From: Gemmatimonadota bacterium
GTDB taxonomy: Bacteria > Gemmatimonadota > Gemmatimonadetes > Gemmatimonadales > Gemmatimonadaceae
Direction of reading: 5' to 3'
Assembly (NCBI GenBank): GCA_031127185.1
Contig: JARIET010000027.1
Coordinates: 1 to 17,658, forward strand
DNA length: 17,658 bases
This document shows, in pieces, positions 15,544 to 17,658 of this stretch. The number at the start of each line of letters is the position of its first letter. Positions within the stretch are counted from its first letter, which is position 1. A program made the position numbers and the translations under genes. Under the pieces are notes generated by a model. That model saw nothing but the letters and a program-made list of their open reading frames with translations, had not been told where the DNA came from and did no database searches.

Positions 15544-17232
15544 CTAGCCCTTCGCGGCCACCTTGGCCCACCCGTCGCGCAGGGTCACGATGCGATTGAA
15601 GACCAACGCACCGGGCGCCGAGTCGGCGTCCTGCCAGAAGTATCCCGTGCGCTCAAACTGGTAGCGCGCGTCCCGGGCGTCCGTTGCAACGCTCGGTTCA
15701 ATCTTCGCGCCGTTGACGACGACCAGAGACTCCGGGTTCAGCAGCGAGGTGAAGTCCACGTCGTCGCCGCCGGCCTCAGGGTCGGTCGCACTGAAGAGGC
15801 GGTCATACATCCGCAGCTCACAGTCCAACGCACGAGCGGCGCTCACCCAATGGATAGTCCCCTGCACTTTTCGGCCGTCGGGCGAGTCGCCGCCCCGCGT
15901 GGCGGGGTCGTAGGTGCAGCGGAGTTCAACGATGTTCCCCGCGGAGTCCTTCACGACGTCCTGACAGGTGATGAAGTAGCCGTAGCGGAGACGCACTTCC
16001 CGGCCGGGGGCCAGCCGGAAGAACTTCTTCGCCGGCACCTCCATGAAGTCGTCGCGATCGATCCACAGCTCTCGCGAGAACGGGATCTTGCGCGAGCCCG
16101 TCTTGGGTACGTCGTGCGGGAAGTAGCTCGCGTCGAGCTCCTCCACCTGCCCTTCCGGATAGTTCGTGAGCACAACCTTGAGCGGCTTTACCACACAAAG
16201 TACTCTGGGAACTTCCATGTTCAGGTCGTTCCGGATGGCGTGCTCGAACGTCGCGAGCTCCGTGCGCGCCGGCTTTCGCGCCACGCCAATCGTGTCGGCG
16301 AAGGCCCGAATGGCCTCAGGCCGCACGCCGCGGCGGCGCAACCCGGCAATGGTCGGCATGCGAGGATCGTCCCAGCCACTCACATGCCCCTCGTTCACCA
16401 GGCGCAGCAGTTTGCGCTTGCTGACCACCGTGTAATCGAGCTCCAGCCGGGCGAACTCCGTCTGCTCGGGGGGCTTCTCGAACCCGGCCTCGCGAACGAG
16501 CCATTTGTAGATGTCGTTGTTGTCCTTGAACTCCAGCGTGCAGAGGGAGTGCGTGATCCCCTCCATGGCGTCCGACAGGCCATGCGCGTAGTCGTACAGC
16601 GGGTAGATGCACCAGGCATCCCCGCGGCGATAATGCGACGCCTTCCGGATCCGCAGCAGCAGTGGATCGCGCATGATCATGTTGACGTGCGCCATGTCGA
16701 TCCTGGCGCGGATCACATGCGCCCCATCGGCAAATTCACCAGCCTTCATCCGGCGGAGCAGATCCAGGTTCTCCGCGGGGGTGCGCCCGCGATAGGGGCT
16801 CTCCTTGCCGGCGGCGGTCACCGTGCCGCGCCCGAGGCGGATTTCTTCCTCCGTCTGCGAGTCCACGTACGCCTTGCCCTGCTCCACCAACCGCTCCGCG
16901 ATCTCATAGAGCTGCTCGAAATAGTCGCTCGCGTAGCGCTCTTCGGTCCATTTGAAGCCGAGCCAGGTCACGTCCTCGCGAATTGCATTGACGTATTTGA
17001 TGTCTTCGGTGAACGGGTTCGTGTCGTCGAACCTGAGATTACAGCGACCGCCGAACTCGGTGGCGATACCGAAGTTCAGGCAGATGGACTTGGCGTGCCC
17101 GATGTGGAGGTACCCGTTGGGTTCCGGCGGAAAGCGCGTGGCGATCGGCCGGCCAAAACGATTGGAGGCCGCATCGGCGGCCGCCAGCTCGCGGATGAAG
17201 TTGTTTCGCCCTTCGTGTTCTGCGTCGTTCAT
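15544..17232 (-). CDS. glnS: Glutaminyl-tRNA synthetase
   Basis: Predicted 562-residue class I aminoacyl-tRNA synthetase that charges tRNA-Gln with glutamine in the cytoplasm; E. coli GlnRS has 554. The ATP site signature FPPEPNGYLHIGHAKS (34-49) contains HIGH at 43-46, and the KMSKS-equivalent loop is VSKRK at 270-274, as in E. coli MSKRK. The sequence RFDDTNP, the insertion with MRDPLLLRIR, and the anticodon-binding beta-barrels after about 340 (ELWIDRDDFMEVPAKKFFRL) support GlnRS over GluRS. Presence of GlnRS implies direct Gln charging, although a GatCAB pathway may coexist for Asn. The ATG at 17232 begins the usual N-terminus; upstream in-frame codons are not conserved-looking. It is divergent from the DUF4159 gene with an 83-base shared upstream region. 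Confidence 0.97.
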   Translation of the reverse strand: MNDAEHEGRNNFIRELAAADAASNRFGRPIATRFPPEPNGYLHIGHAKSICLNFGIATEFGGRCNLRFDDTNPFTEDIKYVNAIREDVTWLGFKWTEERYASDYFEQLYEIAERLVEQGKAYVDSQTEEEIRLGRGTVTAAGKESPYRGRTPAENLDLLRRMKAGEFADGAHVIRARIDMAHVNMIMRDPLLLRIRKASHYRRGDAWCIYPLYDYAHGLSDAMEGITHSLCTLEFKDNNDIYKWLVREAGFEKPPEQTEFARLELDYTVVSKRKLLRLVNEGHVSGWDDPRMPTIAGLRRRGVRPEAIRAFADTIGVARKPARTELATFEHAIRNDLNMEVPRVLCVVKPLKVVLTNYPEGQVEELDASYFPHDVPKTGSRKIPFSRELWIDRDDFMEVPAKKFFRLAPGREVRLRYGYFITCQDVVKDSAGNIVELRCTYDPATRGGDSPDGRKVQGTIHWVSAARALDCELRMYDRLFSATDPEAGGDDVDFTSLLNPESLVVVNGAKIEPSVATDARDARYQFERTGYFWQDADSAPGALVFNRIVTLRDGWAKVAAKG

Positions 17233-17251
17233 CCCTGAAATATGCCATGCC

Positions 17252-17279
17252 GTGCAACGCCGAACCCGGGACGGCGCAC
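17252..17279. promoter_or_regulatory. Imperfect dyad in the glnS/DUF4159 divergent region
   Basis: GTGC-AAC-GCCG (17252-17262) and CGGCGCAC (17272-17279) can pair over 8 bp with a three-base bulge and a 9-base loop. It lies in the 83-base gap that must hold the promoters of both divergent genes. No convincing -10/-35 pair was found. Could be chance. Confidence 0.2.
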
Positions 17280-17315
17280 CTTCCCCTGACTGGTAGACCG
17301 GCACTAGCGTAGGGG

Positions 17316-17658
17316 ATGCGACGCCGACGTATCCTGCTTGCCATCGTTGCCGCGCTTGCGCTGGCGACCACGGCGGGAATGGCCCAGCGCCGCGGCGGGC
17401 GCGGGTGGGTCTTCGTGGAGCCCAACGCGCCCTACGACGGCCGGTTCACGTTTGTGCGGCTCCGATACCAGATAGTGTTCGGCAACGGGTGGGAGTATGA
17501 CTACCCGGCGATGGAGCGGAACCTGATGTTCATGATCCGCGAGCTGACGAACATCCGGCCGCATATCCGGCAGAGCAACGTGCTGGACATGGATGACCCG
17601 CAACTCTCCAAGTATCCCATCGCTTATCTGTCGGAGCCGGGATTCTGGGTGCCGAACG
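17316..17658 (+). CDS. DUF4159-family exported protein, N-terminal part (runs off right edge)
   Basis: The first 114 codons are visible; the gene continues beyond the window. A signal peptide is evident: four arginines, a hydrophobic stretch to about residue 21, and a cleavage site near GMAQ. After it the sequence FTFVRLRYQ (45-53), DYPAMERNLMFMIRELTNI (63-81), LDMDDPQLSKYPIAYLSEPG (90-109) follows the pattern of DUF4159 domains, in which an N-terminal beta strand is followed by a helix and a strand ending in a glycine-rich turn. DUF4159 proteins are often found near MoxR-type ATPase and von Willebrand-factor operons, though none is visible here. The ATG at 17316 is preceded directly by AGGGG, unusually close for a ribosome site. 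Function unknown. Confidence 0.8.
   Translation, partial: MRRRRILLAIVAALALATTAGMAQRRGGRGWVFVEPNAPYDGRFTFVRLRYQIVFGNGWEYDYPAMERNLMFMIRELTNIRPHIRQSNVLDMDDPQLSKYPIAYLSEPGFWVPN

Noticed and set aside
15850..17238. Plus-strand open frame of 462 codons opposite glnS
   Set aside because: Shadow of GlnRS, which has HIGH and VSKRK motifs in the right order.

Overview
The window reads as a stretch of a GC-rich bacterial chromosome (GC-rich by eye; no value computed). The gene content suggests Gemmatimonadota: a membrane-anchored Ser/Thr kinase with a long repeat-rich C-terminal region, a Tat-targeted TldD with its TldE partner, paired DUF305 and LVIVD lipoproteins, a DUF4159 protein and a bacterial GlnRS. 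This placement is inference from gene families; Acidobacteriota or a related soil lineage is not excluded. I see no tRNA, rRNA, CRISPR array, transposase or phage gene.

Layout. (1) 1-582, minus: N-terminal 194 residues of a Ser/Thr kinase that runs off the left edge. (2) 648-1379, plus: secreted SGNH/GDSL hydrolase, divergent from the kinase across a short gap that holds a perfect dyad. (3) 1416-4432, minus: tldD-tldE pair with a TAATG overlap; TldD carries a twin-arginine signal and TldE does not. (4) 4650-10278, plus: a probable three-gene operon. It holds a kinase gene whose C-terminal repeat-rich part is displaced by a +1 frameshift near 5907-5926, then a single-pass exported protein with a Big_2 domain and many cysteines, then a membrane-anchored protein with a CxxCH haem motif. 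(5) 10379-13164, minus: DUF305 lipoprotein followed by an LVIVD beta-propeller lipoprotein. (6) 13408-15531, plus: small secreted MORN/YwqK-like repeat protein, then a class I CPD photolyase. (7) 15544-17232, minus: glutaminyl-tRNA synthetase. (8) 17316 to the right edge, plus: DUF4159 protein, truncated by the window.

How the parts fit. Apart from GlnRS, photolyase, TldE and the kinase domains, most products are predicted to be exported or surface lipoproteins, so this is largely an envelope-oriented neighbourhood. Two of the three convergent junctions carry GC-rich hairpins without a T tract. The observations most worth a second look are the kinase frameshift, the kinase/Big_2/cytochrome cluster, the split localisation signals of TldD and TldE, and a 27-bp imperfect inverted repeat (25/27) that straddles the start of the small repeat-protein gene. 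Nothing in the window can be proved to be a new system from sequence alone; the kinase/Big_2/cytochrome cluster is the best candidate.
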